From: Diplosphaera chodatii
Lineage: Eukaryota; Chlorophyta; Trebouxiophyceae; Prasiolales; Stichococcaceae
DNA: 64,000 nucleotides
Assembly: GCA_032358165.1 (NCBI GenBank)
Contig: JAALGY010000053.1
Coordinates: 1,674,001-1,738,000, forward strand
Reading direction: 5' to 3'
Shown here: one piece after another, positions 20,053 through 35,163 of the stretch
Layout of the letters: every line of letters begins with the position of its first letter
How positions within the stretch are numbered: position 1 is the first letter of the stretch
Position numbers and translations under genes: made by a program
The notes under the pieces: generated by a model
Database searches by the model: none
Told to the model about the DNA's origin: nothing
Seen by the model: only the letters and a program-made list of their open reading frames with translations

Positions 20053-23000
20053 ATGGGAGGCGGCCGCAGGGCCCTGGTAGGCCTGCTACAGCGTGCAGCC
20101 TCCACGACAGTCTCCAGTTCAGCGGCCGAGTTGAGCTGCGGAGCGCAGCTGGCGCGGCTGGGCACTGATGCTGCCTGTCCAGCGAGCTTCGTGGCTCGCA
20201 GGAGCTTTGCAACAGGTCGGTTGGGCGGTTCGGCACGACGGGAGTGCATGTTGGTTTGCTGCTGCAAAACCGTACAGAGTTATCTGCATGAGTGGCCTCC
20301 GCCGACGGCCAAATTGCCACGACGCCGCTTGATGGATGTTCTTTGATAGTATACATGGCTCAAATGATGCACACATGTGCACACCGCACATTGTGTTCTG
20401 CCCTCGCTCAAGTCAGATGGCAGTGCATGCAGGGCGAGCGCTTCGCGTTGTGCCCACGCTGGGCTCAGTTGCTGGCCCCTTCAGCTCAAGCATCGGCAGC
20501 AGCCGCCAGATTAGCGTCGCCACGCTACAGCCCAGCGATGTGTAAGTTTGCAGCGTGCGCCTCGTGTAGTGCAGCCAAACCGTCTGCTGCCCACTCGTGG
20601 CAGTGCCGATGCGCGCCACATCTGTTCTGCCTCTGTTTTGCCTCTGCCGCCAGCAAGCAGAAAGTATGCGCTGCCTCCGCCTGACACCGTACACTGCTGT
20701 GCGTCGTGCAGCTTTGCGCCTCGTCACAACAGCGCACACCCGGGCGAGGTGCAGGACATGGTGAAGCAGGTCGGCTTCGAGAGCGTGGACGCGCTCATCG
20801 ACGCCACGGTGCCCACCGCCATCCGTCGCGACCCCATGGAGCTGGGCATCTACAACCAGGGCTTCACCGAGAGCGGCATCATTGCCAAGCTCAAGTGAGG
20901 CTAGTGGTCAGGCAGCTGCTCTACCAGACGTTTGTGATTTTGATGCTGATGTCGCATGCAGCTGATCAAGTATGCTCCGTCCTCCTCATGTCGGGCAATG
21001 TGTTTCTTCAGGGACTTGGGGTCAAAGAACAAGGTGCTCAAGTCCTACATTGGCATGGGCTACTATGACACCCACCTGCCGCCAGTCATCCAGCGCAACT
21101 TGCTGGAGAACCCCGGATGGTACACCCAGTACACGCCCTACCAGGCAGAGATTGCGCAGGGCCGGTGCGTAATGTTCCAATGCTGTGCTCTGTGTGACTG
21201 CTGCTTCGTCGAGTCGGCATCCAGCAGCACCTCAAGTCGTTGCCGTCTCGAACGAGAGTCGCTTGCTTCGCAGTCTGGAGTCCCTTCTGAACTTTCAGAC
21301 GGTGGTGTCGGACCTGACGGGCATGGAGCTGTCGAACTCGTCACTGCTGGACGAGGCGACGGCGGCTGCAGAGGCCATGACCATGTGCTCAGCGCTGGCA
21401 CGGGGCAAGAAGACCACCTTCTTGGTCTCGGTCAGTAATCCGTTGACGCCTCTCTTCTCCTTTACCAGGCACTTGGTTTGCTGCCACCTCCTTACATCCC
21501 CGCCTTGTTGCCCCCACGTGCTTTTCGGGACACCAGCTTTTCTGAGGCTTACAATGCAGTTGGTCTGGCGTTGCAGGACAAGTGCTTCCCGCAGACCATC
21601 GCAGTGTGCCAGACGCGGGCGAGTGGGCTGGGCCTGACCGTCAAGGTCAGCGACGAGGCGTCCTTCGAGTACGGCGATGATGTCTGCGGCGTCATGGTCC
21701 AGTACCCCGCCACCGATGGCCGCGTGCTCGACTACTCGGTCAGTTGCATAGCCATGCAAGAGCCTCAATGTATCCCGTCTGCAGCAGCAGATGCCTGGCA
21801 GCGTTGGCTATATGGTCGTTCCACAGAATGCAGCCGCCGAGTGGCTCATGCGGTTCAAACGACTGAGGATGTCCTTGAACATGTTGCATGCACCTGGTCA
21901 GCAGGGTTCTGGTCGCGAGCGTGCCTTCTTACACCCACTGCCATGCTGCAGGATGTTGTGGAGAAGGCACATGTGGCCAAGGCCAAGGTGGTGGTGGCCA
22001 CCGACCTGCTGGCGCTCTGCAGCCTGAAGCCGCCCGGCGAGTGGGGTGCCGACATCGTCATCGGCTCAGCGCAGGTGCAGCATCGGTCTTGCAGATCCAA
22101 TGGGTTCAATCCCTGGTGCTGACATACTTGCCGTGTAGTCCTCTTGTACACTTGAACGTTACCGAATTGCGTCTGTAATGTTCAAGTCAAAAATGCAGCT
22201 TGCATTCAATTGCTTACTAGTCCTTGCTCTGTGCTGTAGCGGTTTGGCGTGCCGATGGGCTATGGCGGCCCACATGCGTCATTCCTGGCCACTGCTGAGG
22301 AGAACAAGCGCATCATGCCTGGACGCATTATTGGTACAGTCATCACATCTGGACCGTATCTGCAGCTGTGCGTCGCTGTTGTCGTGTACAGCAGCACTCG
22401 TGCTAATTTCACTTCTCATCGACTGGCTGTGCATACTCGCAGGCGTCAGCCGTGATGCATCGGGCCGGCCAGCACTGCGCATGGCCATGCAGACACGCGA
22501 GCAGCACATCCGGCGAGACAAGGCCACCAGCAACATCTGCACAGCCCAGGTGGGACCTGCAGTGCAAACCAGGTTGCTCAGTGGGGCAGCACAGCATGAG
22601 TGTAACACCATGAACATATCAGCCACTGCTGTTTTTCAATCAGACCACACGTTCTGCCTCAGGCAGAGCTTCTGTTTAATTAGCTCTGCCGTCATCTGCT
22701 GGACACAGGCACTGCTGGCCAACATCTCGGCGATGTATGCGGTGTACCATGGCCCAGATGGCCTGAAGCAGATTGCGACACGCACACATGGTCTGACCGC
22801 CGTGCTGGCCGCTGGTGCCAAGAAGCTGGGCCTCAAGGTCGCTGAAGAGCCGTTCTTCGACACCATCCGCATTGATGTGAGTACCAACTGACAGTTTGGC
22901 ATCCAGCTGTTGCCTGCATATGCTTATGCCGTGTGAAGCGTCAACACCGCGAGCCCACAGCAGCAGCTCGCTCGACACACGCACCTTGCTACTTTCGTTG

Positions 23001-26000
23001 CCTTTGACCACATGTCGTTGCATGCAGGTGGACAATGCAGAGCAGCTGGTGAAGTCTGCAGCGGAGCACGGGGTGAACCTGCGGCTGCTGAGTGCGGGGT
23101 CCATCACCATCTCGCTGGACGAGACGACCACGCTGGCCGATGTGGACCACCTGCTGACGGTGCTCAACGGCGGCAAGGCGGCCGGCTTCTCCGCCGAGTC
23201 CATGGCCGACTCGGTGCGCTGTCGACCTTGGCAGAGCGCCCGCGCCATTTGCATCCAAAGCTTGCATGACCTACGTTCAGCCTCTATCATTCAGTGTACA
23301 AGTTTCAGTGTACAAGATTCAGTGTACGAGGCACACGCCAGTTCGCAGGCTTTGCAGCACCAGCACCGGCTGCTGCAGGCATCTGGTCAAGCACTCGTAA
23401 GCAGTCCTGTTCGTGTAGTTTCCCTCCTGTCCTTCTGCAGGTGGACGAGCAGCTGGGCTCCTTCAAGCGGACCAGCGACTTCCTGCAGCAGCCCATCTTC
23501 AACGTGTACCACTCAGAGCACGAGATGCTGCGCTACCTGAAGCGCCTGGAGAACAAGGACCTGTCGCTGTGCCACTCCATGATCGCCCTGGTGTGCATTG
23601 TTTCTCTGGCACTGTGCCTGTGTCGGCCTCCTGTTTCGGTGCTACAACCTCCATAGCCACTGCTGAACGGTGTGCAGCGCCTGAGCTGCTTGTCATCAAT
23701 CCATCGTGCACCATGATTGCTTGCTACAATCGTGTTACATGCCACCTATCCGCCTGCAGGGCTCGTGCACGATGAAGCTGAACGCGACCGCAGAGATGAT
23801 GGCTATCACATGGCCGGAGTTCGCGTCGCTGCACCCCTTCGTGCCGCTGGACCAAGCCGCAGGCTACATGGAGATGTTTGAGGTCAGCTGTAAAGCATGA
23901 CACTGACGTGAGCCAAGGCAACCTGGTCAGGCAGGGTGCGCCTGCTGCATCTCACATCAGTTCGAGGCCCTATCTCAAGTCAACTTACGTGCAATGCACA
24001 GGACCTGGCGGCGCAGCTGTGCGAGATCACGGGCTTCGACAAGGTGTCGCTGCAGCCCAACGCCGGCGCGAGCGGCGAGTACGCTGGCCTCATGGCCATC
24101 CGTGCGTACCACCAGTCCCGCGGGGACGGCCACCGCAACGTGCGCATGCTCTGGCACTTGCACAGTCTGACGCAGCATATCGTCGTTGCGCCGCCTGACT
24201 ACCATCATACATAGGCTGCGCATGCCTTAGATGCCTTAGTTGAAAGTGACCCTGTCCCAATAACCGTTGGTCCTGACCTGCAGATCTGCATCATCCCGAA
24301 GTCGGCGCACGGCACAAACCCCGCGTCGGCCATCATGGCGGGCATGAAGATTGTGGCCATCAGCACCGATGCCAAGGGCAACATCGACATCGAGGAGCTG
24401 CGCCAGAAGGCCGAGCAGAACGCTGACAAGTGTGCCGCCTGCAACTCCAGCTCCTGCTTAAGGACTGCCGCCCTGTTGCACACCCGGACCTTGCTGCCAT
24501 CGTGACTTGTGCGTCAGGGTGATTGTCTTCAGGCAGCAGCAGTGTGTTGCAACTGGCGTGAGAGTCTCGGCACAACGGTCTTTGACTCGCACACTTGACC
24601 ATGTTTTGCAGCCTGGCAGCACTGATGGTAACATACCCATCAACGCACGGCGTGTACGAGGAGGGTGTCGATGAAATCTGCCGCATCATCCACCAGCACG
24701 GCGGCCAGGTGTACATGGATGGCGCCAACATGAATGCACAGGTAAGCGCTGCTGGCAGGCTGTATCACACGGTGATGTGCACGTCATGTTGGGCCCCATG
24801 GGGATTTGTGTTGCGTGTGCAGCACCCTCAGCTACATTTGATCTGGCTCAGGACGCGAATGTACTTGGCCCTCCCAATGCTCTCCTCGTAAGCTTCTAGC
24901 ATACGGCTGCAGGTCGGCCTCACATCCCCGGGCCACATTGGCGCGGATGTGTGCCATCTGAACCTGCACAAGACGTTCTGCATCCCACACGGCGGCGGCG
25001 GCCCCGGCATGGGCCCCATTGGCGTGAAGGGGCACCTCGCGCCCTTCCTGCCCAGCCACCCGATCATCCCCACAGGTGCACCTCCTCTGTGTTCTCCTCA
25101 TGTAGACCGTGGTGCAAACTGGTCATACTACGGCTTGCTGGCTCTGCAGTTCGCCTCTTGTGGCCACTGGTGTTGTGAATGTGGTCCACACCATACACTC
25201 TGTATGATTGACAGACCATCTCTTGCACAGCGCAGCTGCGGACCCGCACGCTTACAGCAGCTGCCACTTGGCATGCATCCTGCTGCAACACACCATGATG
25301 TTGCGTTGCAGGCGCTCTGCCAGCCTTTGAGAGCGATGAGAAGACGTTTGGCACAATGGCGGCGGCCCCCTTTGGCTCCTCCCTCATCCTGCCGATCTCC
25401 TACGCCTACATTGCGCTGATGGGCTCGGAGGGCCTCACAGAGGTGCGGCCTCGACACCTGGCTGCTATGATCAGTCTGCGGCAGGCATTTGCCCCATCAG
25501 CCATGGTGTTTGACGAGCTTGCCGAGTCTGTGTCCACCGTGTGCAGGCATCACGGCGCGCCATCCTGAACGCCAACTACATGGCGAAGCGGCTAGAGGAC
25601 CACTTCAACGTTCTGTACAGGTGTGCTGCATTTCCTGCTGCCAGGCAAGCGACAGCTTGGCTGGCTGGGCAACTCTGTGGGCATCAGCAGGCCTATGCGT
25701 GTTGTTCACATCCTGAGGACCGTTTGGCATCTGCAGGGGCAAGAACGGCACATGCGCACACGAGTTCATCCTGGACCTGCGCAAGTTTGAGCAGACGGCA
25801 GATGTCAAGGTCATCGACGTCGCGAAGCGGCTCATCGACTACGGCTTCCACTCACCCACCATGTCCTGGCCCGTCACCGGTGTGCACCTTGCTTTCTTAA
25901 CTGCTGCTTTGCCCTGCTGCCATGCATTGGGTACCGGCGAGCATCGTGTCAATTGACTGATCGGCCAGGCGGCTCCTGCTGTGGTCAGCAGCCGTACCTC

Positions 26001-26894
26001 ATGTGGCTTAGCGCAGCGCTCGGCAGAGCACATAAAATTGTGCAAGCATCTGAAATCGCACATTGACCGATATAATCTCATCGACGACATGCAGGCACGC
26101 TGATGATTGAGCCGACGGAGAGCGAGTCCAAGCAGGAGCTGGACCGCATGGTCAATGCCCTCATCTCCATCCGCGGCGAGATCGCCGACATCGAGGAGGG
26201 CCGCGCCGACAAGCATGTGCGCTCCAATTCTGTAGCTGCTCCAAAACCCCATATGTCATAGTTCAAGCTCCACCTGCCAATCGGCAGTGTGCTCAGCTGG
26301 GCAATCATCTCACCATGCATCGCGTACACCAGCACCAGATTCCACACAAGCAGACGCTGTAAGGCTGCAGAGACCTCAACTCTGCTGTGTTATTGCAGGA
26401 CAACGTGCTGAAGAATGCGCCACACACCGCCGGGTCAGTGCTGGGAGACGAGTGGTCTCATCCCTACAGCCGCGAGCTGGTGCGTCATAGGGTTGAGAAC
26501 TGTGGTTGGTGGGACAGTCAGTGCTGTCACACGAGCGTGCCATTGGGATGCTGCAGGTCCACTGCTGGTTGCCTGTTAAAGCGTGTGGCTGTTGTGCAGG
26601 CGGCATTCCCAGCTGCGTGGGTGAAGCAGGCCAAGTTCTGGCCGTCCGTCAGCCGCGTGGACGATGTGTACGGCGACAGGCAGCTCATTGCACGGTGCGC
26701 CAGTCCTTGCCAAGCGGGTGTCGGTGTCGCCGGGCTGCCCTGATGCAGGGCATCCACTGCAAGGCTTTATGCAAGTGCGTGCGACATTGGAGCTGGCGCA
26801 TGTCACAGCAAATACGACAAAGTTTCTACTATCTCTTCATGGTCCGTGCAGCATCCAAGAGGACGAGGTTGAGCCAAAGGCAGCTACTGCGTAA
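20053..26894 (+). CDS. GLDC: glycine dehydrogenase (decarboxylating), P-protein of the glycine cleavage system
   Basis: Twenty-four exons: 20053-20215, 20433-20541, 20712-20894, 21012-21164, 21274-21430, 21577-21738, 21952-22074, 22240-22333, 22443-22549, 22709-22876, 23028-23213, 23441-23590, 23760-23882, 24002-24139, 24284-24429, 24612-24741, 24913-25075, 25312-25442, 25547-25620, 25737-25879, 26095-26216, 26399-26479, 26600-26694, 26852-26894; 1047 residues, the plant length. All phases match and all introns are GT-AG. It decarboxylates glycine with pyridoxal phosphate and passes the aminomethyl group to H-protein in the mitochondrial matrix, the key step of photorespiration. The N terminus ([22 protein letters not shown]) is a mitochondrial presequence. 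Family landmarks are FAPRHNS, the two-fold repeated PLP-binding halves, the PLP lysine in [30 protein letters not shown] and [14 protein letters not shown]. Confidence 0.98.
23289..23330 (+). repeat. three imperfect 14-bp tandem repeats in a GLDC intron
   Basis: Three adjacent copies of WTTCAGTGTACRAG in the intron between 23213 and 23441. They differ from one another at one or two positions. Confidence 0.8.
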
Positions 26895-27461
26895 GGAGCA
26901 AACTTGCTGACGGCTGGGTATGTGGCGGCACGCACATTGCTGGCCTGCTGATGTTACCATCAAGAGTCTTGTATGCAAGCGTGTTTTGCTGGCGGAGGCA
27001 CTGGGAACGAGGGGAACTGACATGGGTGCATGTGCACTTGAACCATTTGTAATGCGAATTGCGCTGGTATTTGTTGAGGGAGGTCGGTGTAACAAACTGC
27101 ACTTTCAGCAGATTTGACGTTTCTGAAGTTGCATCAGGTTCTGTTCGAAACTCACATGCCCAACCAGGGCTGCTACCTGCCAGTCTCAGTGAATAGATGT
27201 GACTGCCTGCAGCACACAGCACTCGTTCCGCTGATCGGAGAAAGCAGTGGCCTGCCCGCATGCAGCCCATGGAAGCTAGTTGCCAACAGAAATGTTTCTG
27301 TACCCTCAAGGCCATGCACCTGCCAGCTGAAGGTGCCTGACCACACTGCAGGTGTGTGCGTTCCGTCAAACCAGAGCAGCTGCTGTGCAAAGCTGCTGCA
27401 GGCGCAGGCTGCATGGCACCTGGGTAAGGCAGCAGCACTCCCTGGTGCTGTTCCGGCCGAT
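26895..27461. other. convergent 3' spacer between GLDC and PRMT10
   Basis: It should hold both 3' UTRs; no exon recognised. A TGTAA on the plus strand at 27088-27092 is a candidate GLDC polyadenylation signal, about 195 bases past its stop. Another TGTAA lies near 27047. Confidence 0.5.
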
Positions 27462-29698
<2,237 letters not shown>

Positions 29699-30158
29699 CG
29701 CTGCAACTGTTTTCCTAGCTGATGGTGTGCTACGTGGCTGCCTGGAAGGCTTGCAAGCGCCGCTAGCTGGCCATTGCCGATGTGTGCGGGCCACTGGCCG
29801 CCAGCAATCAACGATCGAGAGTGCACCAATGATGGGCACGCTCCTGCAAGTACAGCGGGCAAAGTGGCACTACGATCAGGTTGTGCCAGTTGCGTGTGCT
29901 GAAATCATGTCTGTCTGGTCGAAATGGAGTTCTGCAGCAGGTCCAGGCTGTCTGGCTGTGGCAAAGAAATGCCTGTTTCAGTCGTGCGGTCTCAAGATTT
30001 AGCGTTTGTACAATGTGATTCAGTGCAGTACAGTATAGCATTCTAGGTTACAATTGCAACGATCTGAGAGGGTCGCATGTTCGCATCGATTTGGTTGTAT
30101 CATTCTGAAGTTTTCAGAGCAAGGCATCGTAAAATAGTAGAGCAGTCCATCCTCGGCG
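29699..30158. promoter_or_regulatory. bidirectional promoter region between PRMT10 and the FKBP gene
   Basis: 460 bp between divergent start codons, noticeably AT-richer near 29990-30150 than flanking exons. No further exon recognised. Confidence 0.5.
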
Positions 30159-32215
30159 ATGGACAGCATGCAGATAGATGTGACGAACGATGGGTTAGTG
30201 AGGAAGACAATATTGTCACAGGGCGTTGGCGATCCGCCGTCCCTGTATGCCCGTTGTTTAGGTGCGGCATCTGCACTATGCGCTTGACTTATGCCAGCCC
30301 CGTGACTCTGCCACTGCTAACCCTGGACCCTTCACCCACATGCAGTGCACTATAACGTGAGCCTGGCGGACAGCGGCACAGTGGTGTTCGACAGCAGGGC
30401 CGAGAATCGCAGCGGCAATGAGCCAGCTGTTGTTGTCGCCGGCCGCAGTGAGTCCTTGTGGCCTGCACACCATGCATGCTAACTACTGCTACATGCATGC
30501 TGACCTGCGTTACATGCAACCTGGCAAGTCACAGTGCATGCTGGCCATCGCAAGGAGATCTGTCGTTCATCCTGCAGCCTCGGCGCTGCGGGGCAAGGGG
30601 CTGAATCTGGGGGTCGCCACCATGCGGAAGGGCGAGCGCTGCCGACTCAGCGTCGATCCCGAGTATGGCTACGGATCAACAGGTGTGTTTGAAGATGCCC
30701 ACGGAAGCAGCCCGGTGTTGCCGCCAGTCAACGGTCCGTCTTCTGACGGGAGGTGCAATGCCGCATGCATCGCTTGCAAGGGTTTGGTGCATGCATGCAG
30801 GCAGCTTCTCGTTCCCGGCGGTGCCGCCAGATGCGCAGCTCGAGTATGAGGTGCAACTCATCGACTGGGAGCCCGCTGGCGAAGAGCCGCCTCGTGAGCA
30901 GATGCTGTGAGCCACAGCACCATTCCAGATGCTTACCCGTCTGACATGCATGGCAGCATGGCCTCCTGCCCACTGTACGGTCTAGAACAGCAGCCTTCAG
31001 ATCAGTTCCACACTTCAAATAAGCTATTCAGGTTTGACGAGGGGAGGCAGTTGGCAGAATAGGACATGTGTCCGACAGCCAACTCTGGTCAATGCGCCAC
31101 CCCGTGACCATTCTCTGACGTGCATGCGCGCAGGTTTGAGGAGCGGCTGGAGGCGGCGGACAGGCGCCGGACGCAGGGCAACGAGCTGTTCAAGGGCGGC
31201 GACGCGGCGGGCGCGGCAGCCAAGTACGGCCTCGCCCTGTCCTTCCTGGACGAGGACTTCCTCATGCAGCTGGAGGGCCCGCACCTCGACCAGGTGCGTG
31301 TCCCGGCAGCTGGGACAGCTGCCTTGCCCTATCCCGCAAAATCAGCCCTGCCGGTTGATGAGTGTCCGGTGCTGTCTGGCAACAAACAGCTGGCAACAAA
31401 CAGCACGCGATATCGGGTAGTCGCCTGCTCTGTTGGCCAGGTGCAGAATGTGTGGTTCAGCTGCTGTGCAGGCCAATGCGATCAGGCTGCCGCTGCACCT
31501 GAACCTGGCAGCGTGCGACCTCCAGTCACGGGAGTGGCGCGCCGCTCTTGCCAACTGTGATGAAGTGCGGGCACTGTTCTCATGACATGCTGCATGGCAG
31601 CAGCCAAGCATGCGCTGCCAGCCATCGTAAGCAACTCACGCAGGTATGCACGCAGGGATGTCCCTGAGCACAGTCCACCTGCTGCTGCAGGTGCTGACCA
31701 GCCAGCCAGACAACAGCAAGGCGCTGTTTCGACGTGGGCGGGCGCAGCTGCAGCTTGGCAACACAGAGGCAGCGGAGCGGGATTTGTCACAGGCAGCCGC
31801 CCTAGCTCCTCATGATCCCGCGATCAGAAAGGTGCCGGAGCGTGCTGCAATTGGGATCACATGCTGCCTCTCAAATTGCCCAAGTGGCACTGGTGCAACT
31901 GCTCACCTAATTCTGGCGTCGATGCTGCTATCCGACACTACGCCTGCTCAGCTTGTGCATTGCCATGTGCAGGAGTTGGCAGCAGTGCGAAAGGCTCGGA
32001 AGGAGGAGCGCGACGTGCAGAGCAGCCTGTTCAAGGGGCGCCTCTTCCCCCCGGGCCCGCCGCCCGCAGATCCGCAGGTCGACTGGGCAGCGGATGTGCG
32101 GAAGCCCCTGCTCGTCCGCCTGTGGGCGCACCTCACAGCCTTTCTACGGCTGTTGTTCCCTGCTGCGATCTGGCCACGGGATCATGTGGTAGCGAGGACA
32201 GAGGTTTCTTCCTGA
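30159..32215 (+). CDS. FKBP-type peptidyl-prolyl isomerase with TPR repeats and C-terminal membrane anchor (FKBP42/TWD1- or FKBP8-like)
   Basis: Eight exons: 30159-30261, 30346-30447, 30578-30682, 30801-30906, 31134-31293, 31472-31564, 31691-31831, 31973-32215; 350 residues. FKBP domain, about residues 10-135: VHYNVSLADSGTVVFDS, GVATMRKGERCRL, PEYGYGS, VPPDAQLEYEVQLIDW. Three TPR units follow (RTQGNELFKGG, LHLNLAACDLQ, KALFRRGRAQLQLGN). The end has a hydrophobic anchor (RLWAHLTAFLRLLFPAAIW) before a short basic tail. This order is that of plant FKBP42 (TWISTED DWARF1) and animal FKBP8, which bind HSP90 through the TPRs. The FKBP active-site aromatic residues are only partly conserved, so isomerase activity may be weak, as in FKBP42. 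Confidence 0.93.
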
Positions 32216-32556
32216 CCTTTGTGGGTTGGTGGGTTGTTTCCGGTTGGCAATGTGCTCACTTTACAAACGATCTAGACGGAACTTCATCTGCTCTACATCA
32301 CACAGCTCAGCCAGTCAACATGCAGCCTGTGACGAAGCAGGCTTGCATATAGTCTCGCAAAAGAATAGGCATGAATCAACGCTCGGTATGGCGTCTCCAG
32401 CTGCACCCATATGGCGAACTGCTGATGCATCAGACTGGGGCGCTCCACACACAACAGGTTCGTGCACCTGCAAGACACGTTCGCTCTGATCCCTTGCTCC
32501 CTCATCACGACTGGCCGCTGTAGTCATATAGTATTGCTGTGGTGATCTGCGTGTGG
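32216..32556. other. convergent 3' spacer
   Basis: It lies between two convergent stop codons. A minus-strand TGTAA near 32264 could serve the NUMOD3 gene. Confidence 0.45.
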
Positions 32557-35163
32557 CTATGAACTGTCAGCCGCATCTGGGGGTGCGCCCTTCGTTGGAG
32601 GGGCTCCACCACTGCGTGACCGCCTTGTGACCGGTGGCAAAGCAGCGGCACTGGCAGCAGAGTTGGCAGCCGCCGCGGCGTCTGCTGCCTTCTTTGCACG
32701 GTACTGCAGCGCAGCAGACATGGCTGAGCGCACACGCTGCGGCGCGTTAGCTGGTGCGGCCTGCAGCGTGCGTAGTTGCGCTGATGCCGCCCCACCAGGA
32801 GCAGCTGCGGCTGAAGGGCGGGCAGGTACTGGCTGCTCCGGTGCGCGATCTGCTGCTCCGCTGCTGTCAATTGGTGCGCCGGCTGCAGGAGAAGCTGGCG
32901 GCTTGGGTGACACAGCTGCTGACTGTGTAGAGGTGCTGGCTGCAGGCCCGCTGGCGAGGGTCGCTGCATCCGCAGCAGGCGCTGCAACTGCCCACGGGGC
33001 AACACTGGCATGCAGTGCACTGTTTGGCGCTCCCGAGGCGACCGCCGCCACAGCTGCCAGGTCCGACGGGGGCGCAAGCCGCGACGCCTGGGTGCGTTTA
33101 TGCTCCATAGCTGCTGCAAACCGAGCTGCACCGCTGCTGAGTGTACCGCTGCTGCTGGCCCCAGAGGCATCGTCCATCGGTGTCATGGCCTCGGCTGCAG
33201 CAAAGTTCCAAGCAAAATGTCAATAACACCAGATACCCATCTGGCTTTGTACCGCACTTCACGATGACACGAGCAGAGTGTCCCTTTACCTGCTGCCGAT
33301 CCAAGGACAGCACATCACACATGAGTACCTGTGCCGGGCTTGGCACTGGTCAGCTTGTCGCGCAGCTGCGGGGTGTCCATGACCACCCGCTCCCGCATCA
33401 TCATGTAGCACTTGTACTTGGCTATCAGCCACTCCACACCTGCATCATTGATCAGTCGGCATGTCGTTATTCATGGACAAGCCAGTTCAAAGAGTAGGCT
33501 TGCACGCTGTGCCCTGACTGTCAGGTGCACTGATTGCACATGCAGCTACAGCATGCAGATGTACACACCGGTGTGCTCCACGTCGGCGAGGCGCGGCTTG
33601 CGGCCGTGGCGCTGCTGGAAGGCGTGCGTCCAGGGCGTCAGCTCCTCCTGCAGCGCCCTGTACTCGCGCAGCTGGTTGCGGTACGTCGCCAGCACCTGCA
33701 CACAAGCCAGGGCAGTCACCTCAGTGCATCTGGAAACGTAAGTCCAGACGGCGGCATGCTATTGGTGCTGCAGTGCAAGCTGTGTCCCTGCAGTGCCCTA
33801 GCTTAAGCCGAAGGGCGATGCTCCAGGCTACGGTTGGGGCTCCATCTCAGCTGCCGTCGTCGATCAATGCGCTGCTAAACGAAGCCCACCTGCGTGCGCG
33901 TCGGCGGCTTGCTGCCTCTGACGCCCCGGAGCCCACTGGAGCTGGAGCCGGAGCCGGGATTGGTGTTGCGGAAGCGCGAGGCGTCAAAGCGTGGCGCCTC
34001 TGCTGTGGCGCCGTGCACCTGGCAGTCGCACGCCCCCACCGACAATCAGGCTGAGAGCTATGCAGAGCCTGTATTCAGGGCGGCCGACGCGTGATGCCGC
34101 GGACCACAAGCCGAGCAGCCCAACATGACCGCAAGCCGCACACGGTGCACCTCCTCAATGGCGCGCAGGACGCGGCAGGCGGCGTGGCGCCGCCGCTGCG
34201 CTGCTGCGATCGCCAGCTTGTGGTCGTCTGCCTTCTGCCGGCCGGACTGCGCCGCTGACAGCGCCGCGACAGTGCCCTGCAGTAGGTTGACAGCAGTCTT
34301 CTCATGCAGTGATACGGCGTGTGCGGCGCGGACACTGCACCAGACGCAGCTGCTGGCTGTCAGGCTCCAAAACCTGCCGGCATTGTTCTTCCTGTGTTAT
34401 TGAGGCACACCGGCGTGTGGCGCATGCCGATGTGCGTGCGGCTCATCTTCTTGCGCGTGGAGCGCAGGTGCGTGCTGTTCATGTGCGCGGCCGACATCTT
34501 GGCGCGCGTCTCATCGCTCAGCTTCAGCCCTTTGTTCCAAGGCACCTTCCCCTGTAGATGCAACGCGCAACATTGGCACGAGTGTCTGCATGTGCAAGGG
34601 TTCGCTGGGCTCTTGTAAGACTGCAGCAGATGAAGTGCGGCGTTCCCGGGTGGTGGCTATTTGTGCAACTGATACCTGGAGTTTGGCACCAATACTGGCC
34701 CGCAGGTCGGGATTCTTCTTCCATCGTCGTTTTTGTGACAGGCTGATCTTAGCGCGCGTCTCCTCAGGGGTGCTGCGCCCCTTGTTCCAGGGTGGCTTGC
34801 GGCCGCTGGTTGGCTGCCCTGCTGACACCTGCGGCAAGTGCGAGTCAAGAGTTTCTGTGCATTGCCGCACGATGCCGACACGCACAATATACAGACAGAT
34901 GGATGACGCGTGGACAGTACCTCTGCATCCACGGTGCCCACGGCCGACAGCGGTCCCGCAGGCGACCTGGAGCTGGGGGCTGCTGCTGCTGTGCTGCTGG
35001 TGCTGCCATGGTGATCGGTCAGGCTCTGCCCCAGCTGCGGCTGCCGTGACACGTCCCTCGCCGTCGCCAGCCCCGTCGACGCGCAGACGCAGGAGGCTGC
35101 ACAAGAGTGCCGTGCTGGCTGGCACAGTGTCCGCGCCCGCAAGTCTGCAGACATAGCCTTCAT
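32557..35163 (-). CDS. NUMOD3-motif protein, probably plastid-targeted (plant At1g53800-like)
   Basis: Eight exons (transcript order): 34921-35163, 34676-34828, 34411-34551, 34151-34300, 33890-33997, 33569-33695, 33329-33439, 32557-33194; 556 residues. The Ser/Thr/Arg-rich first exon looks like a chloroplast transit peptide. Exons 2 and 3 each contain a NUMOD3-type motif: KPPWNKGRSTPEETRAKIS and VPWNKGLKLSDETRAKMS, each followed by Lys/Arg-rich helices. NUMOD3 is a small DNA-contacting module best known from GIY-YIG and HNH homing endonucleases; here no nuclease domain is present. Exons 6-7 hold a conserved region seen in plant relatives (FQQRHGRKPRLADVE, WLIAKYKCYMMMRERV). The last exon is a 212-residue Ala/Pro/Ser-rich low-complexity tail. 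The DNA- or RNA-binding role is inferred from the motif only. Confidence 0.85.
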
